Assembly (NCBI RefSeq): GCF_000189635.1
Contig: NW_002476334.1
Coordinates: forward strand, 333,045 to 397,044
DNA length: 64,000 bases
Origin: Tetrahymena thermophila SB210
Taxonomy: Eukaryota; Ciliophora; Oligohymenophorea; Hymenostomatida; Tetrahymenidae
Direction: 5' to 3'
A program made the position numbers and the translations under genes. Shown in pieces: positions 40,701-54,100 of this stretch. Position 1 is the first letter of the stretch, and each line of letters opens with the position of its first letter. Below the pieces are notes generated by a model. The model saw only the letters and a program-made list of their open reading frames with translations, was not told the DNA's origin and did not search any database.

Positions 40701-43251
40701 TTACTGCATCACATAGCCTTGAATAAGATGATCTTTTTTCTTTTCTTCATTTGGCTAACAAAAAAATAATAAATGATCAATAATTTTAATCTTTTAAATA
40801 AATTTTTTTACTTTTATGCATCTAACAAAGTGTACATCTGAAGAATTAAGCTCACCCATAAGTTCAGTCATTTATTGTTTAAATTTTGAGCACAAATACT
40901 TATTTTTAGCGTTATTAGAAACAAATTTTCCTTATTAACTATTCATACTTTTGTCTTAACTGGACTGTTCTTCAAAGCTAAAAATTTCCAAAATATCTTA
41001 ATTTTTTGAGTTTAAAATGCAATTCTAAATCTCCTAATTCAATTCATCCATGTTTTTTTCTCTAAATCCTTCAACATTGTATTCAACATTGCTTTAAGTA
41101 TGACATATAGTGAAAGTACATTTTATCAGCTTGGGAAAAATCAATTTTTTATTATTTTAATTTTATTCTTTTATTTTTGTTAAAAAAGTAGTATCAGTAC
41201 TGTTTTTCAATAAGCAACTTTCATTAAGAAGAGCAAATATTCCGCTGTTAGTATCAAATAAATCTAATATGGCTTAATTGTCCTAGTAACTATATCATAA
41301 AATATTATGAAACTAAAGTAAAACTAAATAATTAATTTTATTTAACATATGAAGCTTTCTTTTATTTCTAAAAACTACATATAAATCAATTAATTTTTTT
41401 GGCAATTATAAAAAATAAAAAATTTTTCTCAATTTCGATAGAAAAAATTTACTAACTTGAATAACCATATATTTTTTAGTAAGCAAAATTAATTAATTAA
41501 AATTCAAACAGTTTTTACCTCAAATTAGAAAGATATTTAGAAAGCCCGTCTTCTATGAAAATCTTTTCTTCGTTTTTGAAAACATAAGCTATATACAACT
41601 ATTATAGATATTCGTTTGTGTAATTTATGCACATTTACTCAAATGAGTTTAATTCGAAATTTTCAAATCCAAAAATATCCAGCAGTCCAATATTTAAGAT
41701 ATCGCTATTTTTTAAATTCTGCAAATCTTAGCCTTCAGGTATTATTCCATCATTTAATTTGCCTACAAGCCAAGAAAATAATTTATCGTAAAGAGCTTTG
41801 CTGAGAGTATTTTTATTATTTATGCATTCATTTTTTGTTACTGGAGAATATATAATTGAACCAGGAGTTTGTCTGGCTTTTTTAATAAACGATTCTTTAA
41901 GTTGATTGCTATCTGTTGACAATAAAGTGGCTACTATTTATAACATATCTTCATTTTATACTTTACAAGGCGTGTTCACATCATATTCTTTGTCATCAAA
42001 TTCTATATTACCCAAATACAAAATTGCTGAAAGTAATTTAAATATTGAAAGCTCTAGATTATCTGAGAAATTCATTTTTCTTAGCGAATCTAAAATTCCC
42101 TAAAACATTTCCTAGTCATTCATATTTTCTAAATTTCTACAACTACTTTAGTTTAAATAAACAAAGTCTTCAACCTTTTTTCCACTTAAGCTGACTTATT
42201 ATATAATATTTTTGTCTCCTCCTATTAGCAAATGATAAAATATATGATAATTTCTTTCTCCCTCACTTAAGTGAATGACACGACTTTTTTCTAACAAATA
42301 TTTCGTTATGAAAGCTCCTATTATTCTTTACTATTTATTTACTAAAATCTTAACATATTTGCCAAATCTACTTGAGTTGTCATTACGAACTGTTTTTGCA
42401 TTACCAAACGCTTCTAACAAAGGATTGCATGAAAGAATACGATCTTCGATACTAATTACACTTTTTTATATATTTGAACTCTATTCTTAATTATTACTTA
42501 GCTAAGTTAAAAACTTCATAGCATATTTTGCATTTTCAGTTTTACCTATTTTATTAAAAAAATAATTATGATCATTCATAAAATCAATTTTAAATTATGC
42601 TAAAAACAATTTATTCTAAGTTGCTTATTGAATACTAAGCATTTGCTAGAATATGCTTCTTGTAAAATAAATAGAAGCGTTTAGTTATTTCAGTAAAATA
42701 AATGTAAATTTACCTGCACCACTCTCTCCACTAATGACTATGGCTTGCTTTTTATTGTTCTAAAATAAATTCTTGAAAGATAAAGCTGCTATTGCATAAA
42801 TATGAGGACTTTGTTGAGATAAGCTAAAGAGCTACTTTTGCTAATTTAAATTATCTTTAATTGACTAAATAACTTTGGGGCTAAACTGCTCATCTAGTTT
42901 TTTATAAGGGTTCATAACTATTAGAGTAGGACCTATATATGTGAATATTAAATCTTGAGAGTATCTATTCTAAATGTTGATGATTAATTCAGACTCATTT
43001 AATGTTGCCATATTAACCATGTCCTCAAATAACTAATTTTATTGATTTTCATCTCTTTGGAAAATATTTTGTTTGGATATCATAACCTCTCCCTAGTTTG
43101 ATTCATCTTTTTCATAACAAACCAATACTTGATCAGAATTAGCTGTTGATTCTTTTATCCTTCCTTTATAAAACAATTTCTTTTCCTCTTTTTTATCACT
43201 AAGCTTAAACCAGCAAGGGGCTTGGCTAATCATCCATTAATTTTCGTTCAT
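37755..43251 (-). CDS. Myosin heavy chain with MyTH4-FERM tail (myosin B)
   Basis: Second unconventional myosin, clearly a paralogue of the one at 31501-37146. The ATG at 43251-43249 opens [17 protein letters not shown]. Motor motifs are intact: P-loop [19 protein letters not shown] with an intron after GESGAG exactly as in its neighbour, switch [17 protein letters not shown], switch [12 protein letters not shown], and VHFVRCIK near 40830. After the neck the shared tail motif reads [19 protein letters not shown]. The MyTH4-like region has [17 protein letters not shown] and [14 protein letters not shown]. The FERM lobe 1 is split by an intron at [17 protein letters not shown], with [11 protein letters not shown] further on. 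The C-terminus ends in Asn/Gln-rich sequence with TGA at 37757-37755. Likely a cargo or membrane-linked actin motor; the specific process, such as phagocytosis, cannot be told from sequence. Confidence 0.9.
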
Positions 43252-43771
43252 TTTTTCCTTGAAGAAGTCTATTACTTATTAAGCTAACAAAATAATTTAT
43301 ATGGTATAGAACTTCTATTGTTTAATGCTAATTAATTAAGTTTAACAATTATTGATAGTAAATTTTATAAGAAAAACCTGTTCAAAGTGTTAAAACTATT
43401 AAACCATAAAATTTTAATAATTCCAAACAGAAAGAATTATCAAATTCTGTCTGGATAACTTTAACAATAATGTAAAAATAGGTATTGAATTTATTCAAGA
43501 AATTAAATAAATAAGTAAATTTATTTTTGTAAAAAACATATCTCAGGTGATGCAGTAAATATTTAATAATCGTTAAAACTTATTGTTATTTTTTTTTTGT
43601 AAGCATAAGATATTTTTTGACTGATTTCATAGAATTGATTTAGAAAATAAATGCTTGGTTACATGGAAAATAAATATGTTTAAATAAAAATGAAGAATTT
43701 TAGCAATAAGATAAATAGTGTTTTTTAATATTTAACAATCAACAAAAAATATTTTTATACAAGTTTTAATG
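43252..43771. other. Intergenic, AT-rich
   Basis: 5' flank of myosin B and 3' flank of the LRR-coiled-coil gene. Nothing recognised. Confidence 0.55.
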
Positions 43772-46700
43772 TCAAAAATTAAACAAATTCTTTTATAACT
43801 TTTAGAATTGTTCCAATGTTTATTTTTTTTGCTTTTCATACTCTATTATTAGCTATTTCATATCCTCCTAGCTTTCATCGTATTTATTTTGAAGTTCTTT
43901 TAGAGCTTTATCTTTTTGTTTTTGTTCATTTTGCAACATTATAAGTTAAACTTCATATTTCTCATTCCTATCTTTAATTTCATTTTGCAGATCAGCTATT
44001 TGCTCATCTTTTCTACGAATATTTTACTTGCACTCTTCTAGCAAATACAATAAATCTTGAATTTTATTACTTTTTTCATTTATTTCTTTATCTTATTTAC
44101 TTTTTATATCATTGAATTCATTCTAGAATATGTCAATAATTTCTTTTTTCTTTTCCAACTCTTTTTATAAATTTATTTTTTCTTCATTAATACTATCTGC
44201 CTCCTCGTTAGCTTGCTATAATTATTCTTCTAATGCCTCTATGATTTAGTTTTATTTCTCATACTTCTTTTAAATCTTATTAAAATCATCATTTAAAACT
44301 TATTCTCTCTATCTTGACTGTTCTAGCTGATCTTTCAAGTCTTCTATCGTATCATTTTTATCTTCTAACATCTTTTTAAAAATATAAATTAGCCTTAAAA
44401 TTTTTTATTTTATTTCATTACAATATTCTTAGCTTAAACTGTTTCTTAGCATTTTTCTAAATCTTCTTCTATATTTTCGAAGTATTTCATTTTAGCTCTT
44501 AACCTCTCAAGCTCAAGGTTATCAGTCATATTTCTGTCTTAAATATCTTGCAATTGTCTTTCTAAGCTTAGCTTATCATGCAATAACCTTTTAATATAAA
44601 TTTGTGTTAAATATTATCTTCTAAAATCATTATTATAAATAAATAAATACCTATCTCTTTCCTCTTCTAAGCTTGAAACCTCTCTCATATAAGTAGATTT
44701 TTTAGTGTCCAGCTCTTTTTGAGCTACATCTCTTTCATTTACAATTTCAGAAACTTCTTTTTTTACCTTTAGCAAAGCATTCTACAATTCTTCAATAAGA
44801 TTAGCTTGGTCAGAGTTTTTCTAAACAGCCACTTTCATCAAATGACGGGAATCTTGCTCTTGTTTGCATTTCTCTTCATAGGCTCTTGAGAGTTCTCTAA
44901 ATCTATTATTATTTTCTAAAAAGTATTTTTTAAATTCTTGCTCCATAAGCTCTATATTTTCTTTGAATTCATCCTCTTTGACCTTCTCCCATTCTCTTAG
45001 CTATTTTTCTTAAGATTGTTCCCTTTATGAAAATTCTTATTATATGTCTCTAATATACTACTCGTGTTTATAGTTTAATTCATCTACTTTCTTCTCATAT
45101 TTGTATTCCCATTCCCTTGTAATCTCCAGTAATTCTTATACTCTTGTTTTAAGCATCCCGTTTTCATTAGCCATTAGCTTTTGATTATTAAAATCATTGA
45201 AATTTATTCATATCATCTTATAAAAATTGTTATAAATACTTTATTTTCTTCTAAAACTTATTCATATTTTTTATTGATCTATTCGTACTTCGTAACGTAA
45301 GAGTTTGTTTGATCAAGAGCCTTTTTATGGAATTCACTAAGTGTTTACTCGTTTTCTCTAAGTCTTCCCCTCATTTCAATTAGGTCTTCTTACAAATTCT
45401 TAATTTCTGATGCTTGTTTATCCATTTAGTCTTATCTATAAAATTTATTAATAAGAAATAAACTAAATTTTTTAAATATTACCTAATTGCTAATTCTCTA
45501 TGGTATTATCCATTCTCTTTAATTAAATCTGTTATACGTAATTGGAGAGTTTCAACAATTTCTTCTCTTTTTTCTGTTTTATTTAGCATCCTTATCCTTT
45601 CATTTTTTATCTCACTAATTTACTCTTCTAAAAATTACTTTTCTTTACTCATAGTCTTAATTTTTTGAGTTTTTTATCTATTATCTTCTTGAACTTAATT
45701 GAATTCTTCTTACAATTTTTCATATTTTTATTCCCAAAATTTGTCATTGACCTCATACTTGTTTATCAATTCCTTTTAAATTTAAAGAGCTTACTACAAA
45801 TCTTACTGCATTTATAAATGATCTCCTTTCCATTTAAAGTTATCCCCAATTAAATCTCCTTAATCTCCAATTGAAATTTTTTTATTTGCACTCTAATCGT
45901 TAAAACTCATGAGATTGCTAATTGGTCTTTAGCCTTGTGAAGGAAAGGCATTTAAATTACCAGATTTAGGGTTAGTTTAATCTGCTATCTATATATTTCT
46001 GCCTTGATTACCTGAGTTTGGTAGAGTAGCTAAATTGTTTAAATTATTGAAATTCTAATTCTGAATTTGACCTTAATATTTTATATTCTCAATAATATTT
46101 TCTGGAGTTTATCCATCAATCCTTAATATCCTTTAAAAATTTCTCATAGAAGTGAGACCTTAAAGATATATAGAACGATTTTCTGTGCATAGTGGGTTTG
46201 AATTCTTTCCCATTTCAAAACACAATTCTTACAGTTTAGACAAATCTTGGATATATTAGAGCTGTTTTACATCTCTGATCTTATTATTTTTTAAATCAAT
46301 AGACTTTATATTATAGTTTGGCCCAGCCATTTGCTATAATCCTGAAAGGTTTGTTATTTTATTATGAGACACGATAAGTTTTTCAAGTCTAAAAAGTGAT
46401 CCTAAGCCAGACAATTCACTCAATTTATTACAACTTAAATTGAGAATTTTTAAATTACTCAATCCATCTAAACCATCTATTTTGATAATACTATTAGAAC
46501 TCAAATTTATCTCTTCTAATCTAGTAAATCTTGATAAGCCCTATTGAATAAGTATTTAGAAAATTAATTAAATTTAAAACAGTAACAGCTATTTATCATA
46601 CAATCATACTTTAGAGGGCCTCGCTATGCATAATTCTAATATATTTGATTTTTATTTTATCTTAAAGATCTATAATATTAGATATGGTATTTTCTTTTAT

Positions 46701-46772
46701 ATTATATCCTCCATATTCTAATTCATCAATGCTTTCTGTTAAATCATCATTACTTTTGTTATAATCAGCCAT
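43772..46772 (-). CDS. LRR and coiled-coil protein, LRRCC1/VFL1-like
   Basis: Probable centriole/basal-body protein. The ATG at 46772-46770 opens MADYNKSNDDLTESIDELEY. About 55 residues in, an intron leads into SDS22-type leucine-rich repeats: LEEINLSSNSIIKIDGL, LKILNLSCNKLSELSGL, LEKLIVSHNKITNLSGL, IKSIDLKNNKIRDV. The cap includes NPLCTENRSIYLQGL, matching the NPVC...YR..ILQTL cap of human LRRCC1. A Gln/Asn/Pro linker follows, then some 600 residues of almost unbroken coiled coil to TGA 43774-43772. Total length is about 900 residues, close to LRRCC1 (about 1030) and Chlamydomonas VFL1, which set centriole asymmetry and basal-body orientation. LRR order and cap make LRRCC1 the best call; another LRR-coil centrosomal protein is possible. 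Divergent from the TRIM-like gene. Confidence 0.75.
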
Positions 46773-47233
46773 TTAATCTACTATTAATATATATTATTAA
46801 ATTTTGTTTCAGCTTTTTTGATGAAATTCAAGATTAAAATTATTGGTTTTTATTTTTTAATTTGAAAAGATTCAAATATTATCTAAAAAAATTCACATTC
46901 TTTTAATATTTTTTGAATTCACTAAAAATGATAAACAGCAATTTTTACAATTTAAAAATATTTGCAATATATAAATTATTTTAAAATTGATGACTTGCTA
47001 AATTATTGTAAGCCTAAAATATTTTTTTTAGAGAATCATAATTTTTTTAATATTTAATATCTTGTTTTAAACATAAAGTTAGTTACTGTTTTACATTCTT
47101 ATTTTATTTAGCGATTTATCTTAAAGGCATATTTTAAATTATTTCAAAACTAAGTATTTTTATTCATCCTAAATCAATCATACAAATAATATATTTAAAA
47201 AACTTACAATTAACAATTATTAAGAAACTAAAA
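46773..47233. other. Intergenic between divergent genes
   Basis: 461 nt, AT-rich, shared 5' flank of the LRR-coiled-coil (-) and TRIM-like (+) genes. No further feature seen. Confidence 0.55.
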
Positions 47234-48349
47234 ATGGATTAAATATGTTAAGTAGATTTTTGTGAATGTCATTAAAATTAGATAATAAATAATATATGTT
47301 TAGATATTAAATGTGAATAAAAACAGAGATTTATATGCAGTAAATGCAAAGAAGATAATATTCACAGTAAATGTAATGTAATTAGTTTAGACGATCTATC
47401 CCAAATGTAGAATAATTCAAGTTATGAAAGTTTTCTAAACCAAAAAAACAGCTCTTTATAAAGTAAGATAGAAATGACTTATGAAAGTATATTTTAAATA
47501 TTCGAAAAGTACATAGAAGATGTTACTGCATAAATTAGAAGATATTTAAAATTCATAAATCTTAGATATGCAAATTTATTTCAATTCGAAAGCTAAAGAG
47601 TAGAATATTTTTAATAAATCTAAGACTCAGTCTTTTCTAATTAGCCTTTATCAATAAAGAATATTGCAATTACTGATATATTAAATAAATTCAATGATTA
47701 AGAATAACTTGGTGAAGAAATTTTTGTTTTATAAAATAATCTTAAAATTGAGCTCAACGACATAAATGAACTACTAGAAAAGTTATCAAAAAGGCTAAGC
47801 TTTGATAAAGTAAGCTATAATTATGTTACAAATTTAGATTCCCAAATAAATCCTTTCAAAATATCTCTATCTAGAAAAGAGGCTGTTGCAGTAACTTCAT
47901 AGTCTTATGAACCTTGCTTTAGTATTATAGAACCTCCCTTAGCTTCATAAAAAATTAGTGAAATAACTCTATAAATATTCAAAAAAGGAAAATTAGGAAT
48001 ATCAATAGGTATAATATCAACTTAAAATCAAAAACTTTAAAAATTTTAAAATGCACTTGGTGTGGACTCTGATTCAAAGTATATTTATTAATGTGGAAAC
48101 AAAGGAAATTGTTATTTAGTAGATAATTACAGGTAAAGTTGGAGTGATATAAATGGAATTTAGTTTGACACAGGAGATATAGTTTAAATAATTTATGATC
48201 CACAATAATAAACTTTATAGTTTTTAAATACAACAAAAAATACATAATGCACTTTTGATAATATTTAAAATCTTTCTATCTATAAAGACTATTATTCCTT
48301 TTTTATATCATCAGTAGGATCTAATCACGAAATCAAGATATTGTATTGA
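47234..48349 (+). CDS. TRIM-like B-box / coiled-coil / SPRY protein
   Basis: Single exon of 371 residues (ATG 47234, TGA 48347-48349). The first 55 residues have a B-box-like zinc pattern: MDQICQVDFCECHQNQ with C and H ligands, then ICLDIKCEQ, FICSKCKEDNIHSKC. The middle (about 80-240) is helical and charged, for example ITDILNKFNDQEQLGEEI, a probable coiled coil. The C-terminal 130 residues look like a B30.2/SPRY domain: KGKLGISIGIISTQ, CYLVDNYRQSWSDI, FDTGDIVQIIYDPQQQTLQF and a final strand EIKILY. There is no RING upstream of the B-box, so E3 ligase activity is not evident; it would be a RING-less member. The molecular partner is unknown. A long TTTA tract begins about 90 nt after the stop. 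Confidence 0.68.
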
Positions 48350-48444
48350 ATATTTAAACTCCATGTTTAAAATTTAAATTAAAACTAAATATCCCTAATT
48401 TATTCTAATAACTTTCATTTAAAACTAATCATTTCTTAGCATAT

Positions 48445-48499
<55 letters not shown>

Positions 48500-48921
48500 T
48501 TATATTTCTATAAATATAAAATGAATCTATTATTTACTATTTATAAATTTTCAATAAGCAAGTAACTACGATTGAATTAGATAATTTTTAATTTAAAATA
48601 TTAAGGTTTAACTTTAATGTTAAAACTAAACATTTTTAATATTTGTTTGAACAAATAGATTTCTGCAAAGTAGTTTATTTTGTTGAAATAATAATTTTAA
48701 TAGAAATATTACAAATAACTTAAATTGTTTGCAATAATAAAATATTATTTACATATATTAATATAATAAACTTTATATTGGTTAAAATAGTAAATTTTAT
48801 TATTTAATCATCTTTTTTTCAAATTTGTTATGAGAATATTCATATCCTTGTTTGAGTTATATACATATTATTTAATTATTAATTAACTTATTTATTCATT
48901 AATGGCCTCTTTTCTTTTACT
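48350..48921. other. Intergenic between convergent genes
   Basis: 3' flanks of the TRIM-like gene (+) and a small unknown gene (-); holds the TTTA microsatellite at 48443-48502. Confidence 0.6.
48443..48502 (+). repeat. (TTTA)n microsatellite, about 15 units
   Basis: Uninterrupted TTTA units, the longest perfect simple repeat in the window apart from the telomere. Confidence 0.95.
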
Positions 48922-49718
48922 TCATGTTTTTATAATATAACTCATAGACTCGCATCTTTAAATTTAGTTTTTATTTTAATTAATTTGAGGCAAAAATCCC
49001 TTTTCTTATTAGTAGTTTCTACTAGGAGAACAATATATATTCATTCTTTCTTGCTTTAATTAGTTGTTATTTTTATAATTTTAGCATATGTTTTCCTTTT
49101 AATGTTAAGGAGAATTATGTAATTATGTAAAACACTATAAGGAAGGTTTAGAATTGTTTCTTCTTACAATTTAGTCTGGCCCAAAGAATTTAACCTAATT
49201 TTTATCATCTTAGTTTGTTTTTTTCTTCAAAATACGTTCTGATTAAATGCCTTTAATTGGTTATTAATGATAGCTATAATGTTTTTATGGGTATCTTTAT
49301 CTTATGCTTTTTTTAGTATTACTGTCATTTGGTATTATATTTAGTTCTATTAATCTCTTAAGAGCCTCATCTATTTTAGAAAGGTAAATAATGAAATTAT
49401 TCAATAAACCTTTGAGTTTTCTAATAATATATTTCTTCAATTAAAAGTACAAATTTTACCTACTTGTTGTTGTGTTTCAATGCATTATTTCTTCAGTTCC
49501 ATTTTTTGAGGTAGAATAAACTATTTTGATTACAAATATGATTTATGTAGATTTATTTTCGATTTGCATAAACAAATTACATTTCCATGAACGTCATCCC
49601 ATTAGCTATCACTATTTTAATTTATGTTTTAGCTTTTTAAGATATTCTTTTAGTTAGCATCTCTATCACTCACTAATTTTTTATCAGAATTGTTATTTTT
49701 TCCAGCACTAGAGCCCAT
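48922..49718 (-). CDS. Unknown small basic protein
   Basis: Not recognised. Two exons (49718-49460 and 49370-48922) join in frame to 235 residues. The ATG at 49718-49716 opens MGSSAGKNNNSDKKLVSDRD. A Gly follows the initiator Met, but the next residues are only a weak N-myristoylation context. The middle has VICLCKSKINLHKSY and a charged helix VDEALKRLIELNIIPND. The C-terminal half is Lys/Asn/Gln-rich and probably disordered, ending RCESMSYIIKT before TGA 48924-48922. The joined frame and a clean 89-nt intron argue for a real gene. No domain can be named. It is divergent from the PIP-kinase gene. Confidence 0.6.
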
Positions 49719-51158
49719 TAAAAGCTTTCTTATACTTATTTTATTAATTCTAATTGATTCTTATAATTTTGATTTATATGCTTAGATATTTTTTCTAAAA
49801 AATTACAATTTCAAATGTTAAATTATTAATTAAATAATCTAAGGAAATTATACATATATCTTAATTAGATTATAGCATAACATCTCTTTTATATCTGATA
49901 AAAATTAATGGCTAAAAAGAAAGCCTTAACGTAAAGTATATGTAAATATATAAGTCTATTTACATTTACAAATAGAAAAAAATTGATTTCGTAAAGATTA
50001 AATAAACTATAAAAACCTTAATAGAAAGATAGATACACATTTTTTCTATCACAAAATAAATATATTCAATAAATTAAAATAAATATCAAGTAAAAATTGA
50101 AAAATAAAAATATTATTGTTAAATAAATATTCTTAAAAGCAATATTTAATTATTGAATATAGTACTTATTATATTTAATTTTATTTTGAATTACAGATCT
50201 GCATAAAAGTTAACCTCAATTATAAAATAGAGGGTAAGAAATAAAATAAATAGATTTAATAATTTTTTTTATTTAAAATAATCTAAACAGAAATCACAAA
50301 AAAATTTATAAAGATTTTTCAACCCAACCCTACTTTTAAAAAGGCTTTGATTTTTTAAAAAAGATATTATTTTTTTGAAAGGTTATATTTAAGTATAAGA
50401 ATATCATATTATTAATAGTTTAATTATTTTCAAATAAAATTAATTCTATTTTTTAATTTAAAAATACATTTTTATAATAACTCTTTCAAGAATTTCATCA
50501 AAATACTTATAAAAATATCTACTTTAATTTTTAATAGGAACATTTTGTTTGTTTTTATTTTTCTATTCTAATAACATAAATTTAAATCTATAATTAGTAT
50601 TTTAAACTTTATAGTTTCTTATAATAATTTAAAAAAGAGCAACAGTTTAGTAAACTTTCTTTAGAATGAAATAAGTTCAAAGCATTAAAAAACATATAAA
50701 TGAATGTAATTTTAGATTTAAGATGCACATTTATTATTCACAAAATTATGAAAATAGACGTATATTTATTTATTTATGTTTTATTTTTAAAATAGAAGAC
50801 AGACAATTCATTTCCAGTAATAGTTAATTTACTTAGCAAAGTAAAAAAATTTAAATAAATACATGAACAAGTAAATATTGCATAATAAAAGAAAATTTTA
50901 TATTAACTTTAATGCAGAACTTGTAATAATATGCTGATTAAAAAATTATTAATTGATTAAGGAACTTATTTTACAAATAGCGAGTAAAATTGGCTGGATA
51001 AGAGAATTAAGATTAGCAAAAATTCATTAATTGAAAGAATTGAATGATGTATGTTTGTATGTTATTTTGTATTGGTCTTATTAAAACACAATACTTAATT
51101 AGAAAATAAATTAAAAAGATATATATTGTAAAAAAGTAATCTTATAAAAATATACAGG
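49719..51158. other. Intergenic between divergent genes
   Basis: 1.44 kb of AT-rich DNA, the 5' flanks of the small unknown gene (-) and the PIP-kinase fusion (+). No ORF, RNA gene or repeat array recognised. Confidence 0.55.
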
Positions 51159-54100
51159 ATGCGTAATTTATATGAGTAAAGTTAGTAAACAATTCATAGT
51201 CAACAATATAAGCATATAAATAATGAAACTAATTTTTATGACCTCACACAAACAGTTAAAACAAATCCTAAATATACAACATATACTGCACCCTTAGTAG
51301 GATAATACACGTATACAGATAAAAACTAATCATAATTTTAAACAAAGTCACTATATGGGAGAGATAATTCATCTAAAAAAATGTCTAAATAGAGTCAAAA
51401 TATGTAGTATTTGATGTAGAAGTATAAATTTACTGATTAAGAATTAATATTTTTTAAGAAAAGATTTGATAGCATTTCGTAAAAAGGTATTTTAAACTAA
51501 AAATTATTTCGTAAGAGCATGGGAATTTTAGGGATTGATCATCTTTCGTACATATCAGATCGCATATTTTTGTTAATAGACAAAGATTAAGATGGTAAGG
51601 TAATAAAAGATTTTTGCAAATAATTCTTGTTAAAATCATTAAAAAGACTAATACATATTTGAAGCAATTTAGTTCCTAGTGTTTTGCCATTTTAGAAAAG
51701 TTTTAAAATATGCATAGGATGCTTTTAAAAATACTAGTTAATATATCTACTTTTATTAATCAATGATTTCATATGTTAAATTAATACTGATTTTCAATAT
51801 AATCTCAAAATAGGTTAGTTTTGAAGATTATTTGTCATATCTAGATACTATCATTAATGGAACAGATATTTAAAAGGCATAGTTAAGTTTTTCCTTTATA
51901 ACTATGAATTCAAGCGATCGTAACAAAATTTATTTGCATGATATTGAGTAAATGGTTAATTAAGTCTCTCTTGTCTGGAAAGACCTCTCAGGATCCACTG
52001 GTAATTTATTTCTGCAAGCTTTATTTTTAAATAAATAAATAAAGAATTGTGGTTATAATTAATTTTTCTCGCTTTTGTTTTGATCATCAATAATTGGTAT
52101 ATTAACAGTGTATCCCCAAAAACAGTACATAGAAAGTGTATTTAGAAAATTGGATTTCAAATAAAAAGGCTTTGTTGATTTCGAAGACTATTTTAATACA
52201 TACTCCAGGCATTAACATATTTTTTCATGGTATGAGTTATTCAATGGAGGTAATTAATTAATTAGATTATTTAGCTTGACAGATAGATAGATTCATTATA
52301 ATGATTTAAAAATCCTACCTTCTTTCCATTTTTTAAATTTATTATTTTTTCTTTTTTAAATAAGATTGAGTTTTATCAGAGGATTTTAATTTTTAATTTT
52401 TTTTATGTAAAAATATAGATGAAATGATGGAAAAATAAATACAATAAATTAATGTAGAGCAAAAAAAAATCTAAAACAAAGTTAATAATTAAATAAAGAA
52501 GAGTGAATTATGCAATTTAAAGACAACGAGCTACTTACAAGGACTTAATAATGAAGTAGCTAACTGCTTAATCTCTCTAAAGGATTTTGAAAATAATATG
52601 TAATAAAAAGATAACTGGGAGGTAGAATTATAGGCTAATAATTAAGTTAATGGCTTCGATGTAAGCAAGCAATAAAAACATCTTTTATCTGTTGAAAATT
52701 GTGAAAAGGTTCTGTAACCAAACTCATTAAATTAACTTTTATTTATCAATAACAATGTAAATAATAATAATCCTAATAATGGGTCTACTCTTTTTCTAAC
52801 ATCTTTCCATCATGAACAAAACTCGTGCATAAATAACTCTTTTTTGAGTTCTACTTATTAAGGACCACTAAGTATATTACAACCTACTTAAATTCATCTA
52901 GGAGATTAAGATCCCGAAGAAGAAGAGGAAGATATTAATGGTTTAGCTTAAGAAAAATTTGAAATGTAATAAATTTAGTAATAAAATGATAAAGATCACT
53001 AAGTAATTTAGGAAAGCAAAGCTTTAGATTTTTTAGACAAGCTAGAAGAAAAAATAAAGTAATTAATTCATAATATAAATTTATATTAAGCTATTTTCTT
53101 GTTCAATTCATTTAAATAAATTATAATTTGTTTCTATTTATTACTTAATAGAATGCTGTTGAACTAAACTGAAGATTTAGAAATATATTTAGATAATTTG
53201 GTTAATAAAGATGAAGGACTAACTACTAAATTTACAAGAAAAACAAGTAATTCTTAAACAAGGGCGAATAAAGGAGGAGGGTTGATATCACTCCATGCAA
53301 CATAAAGAGATGATTATGAAGAAACAATAGCAGATTAAAGATTTAATTAAAGAATATCGAGTATCTAGACCACTACAAAGACATTCAATAAATTTTCATA
53401 GTATGGTATGGAGACTCACAAAGATTTACTTTAGAAATTTGAATTTTAACAAAGCAAATCTTTATAGTAGAGGAAAGTCACTATTAGTAATATACCATGC
53501 CATAAAAAGAATACAAAGACTAGAAGAAATATTTCAGTAAGATTTAATTTAAAGTATTACTGAATATAAAAAATAAGAAAAATTTAATAAGATTTATGTA
53601 GGACACGAAAACTGGAATTTGATATTTGTGATGATGATTGGTATTAGGGGATCTATCAAAGACTTAAGAAATGTTGGTATGCCAAGATAGATAGATCCTA
53701 AATATTTCACTTAAAAGAACAACAAAGATTTGATAAGAACATTTCAAAATGATTCAGATTTTATTTAATACAGATTCACTGATTATGCCCCTCAAATTTT
53801 TGAAAGAATCAGATTATTATTTAACATTACAAAATAAACATATTCTAAGAGTTTAGGGCCAGAAACTCTACTAGGTAACTTAATTCTAGGAAACATGACA
53901 AACTTATCAGAACTTTGCTCTTCTACAAAAAATTTTAACAAGTTCTAGTATTATTCTGAAGACGCTAAGTTTGTTATTAAGGCAATATCAAAAGAATAAG
54001 CATAGTTTTTTTTTAAAAAAATACTTCAGCCTTACTTTACCTATGTTAACAATAATTTTCATACACTTCTAATGAGGTAATTTATTCAGTTTAAACAAAG

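Noticed and set aside
49719..51158. Possible ncRNA or tRNA gene in the long intergenic stretch
   Set aside because: No tRNA A/B box pattern, no GC-rich folded island and no snRNA-like motif could be seen.
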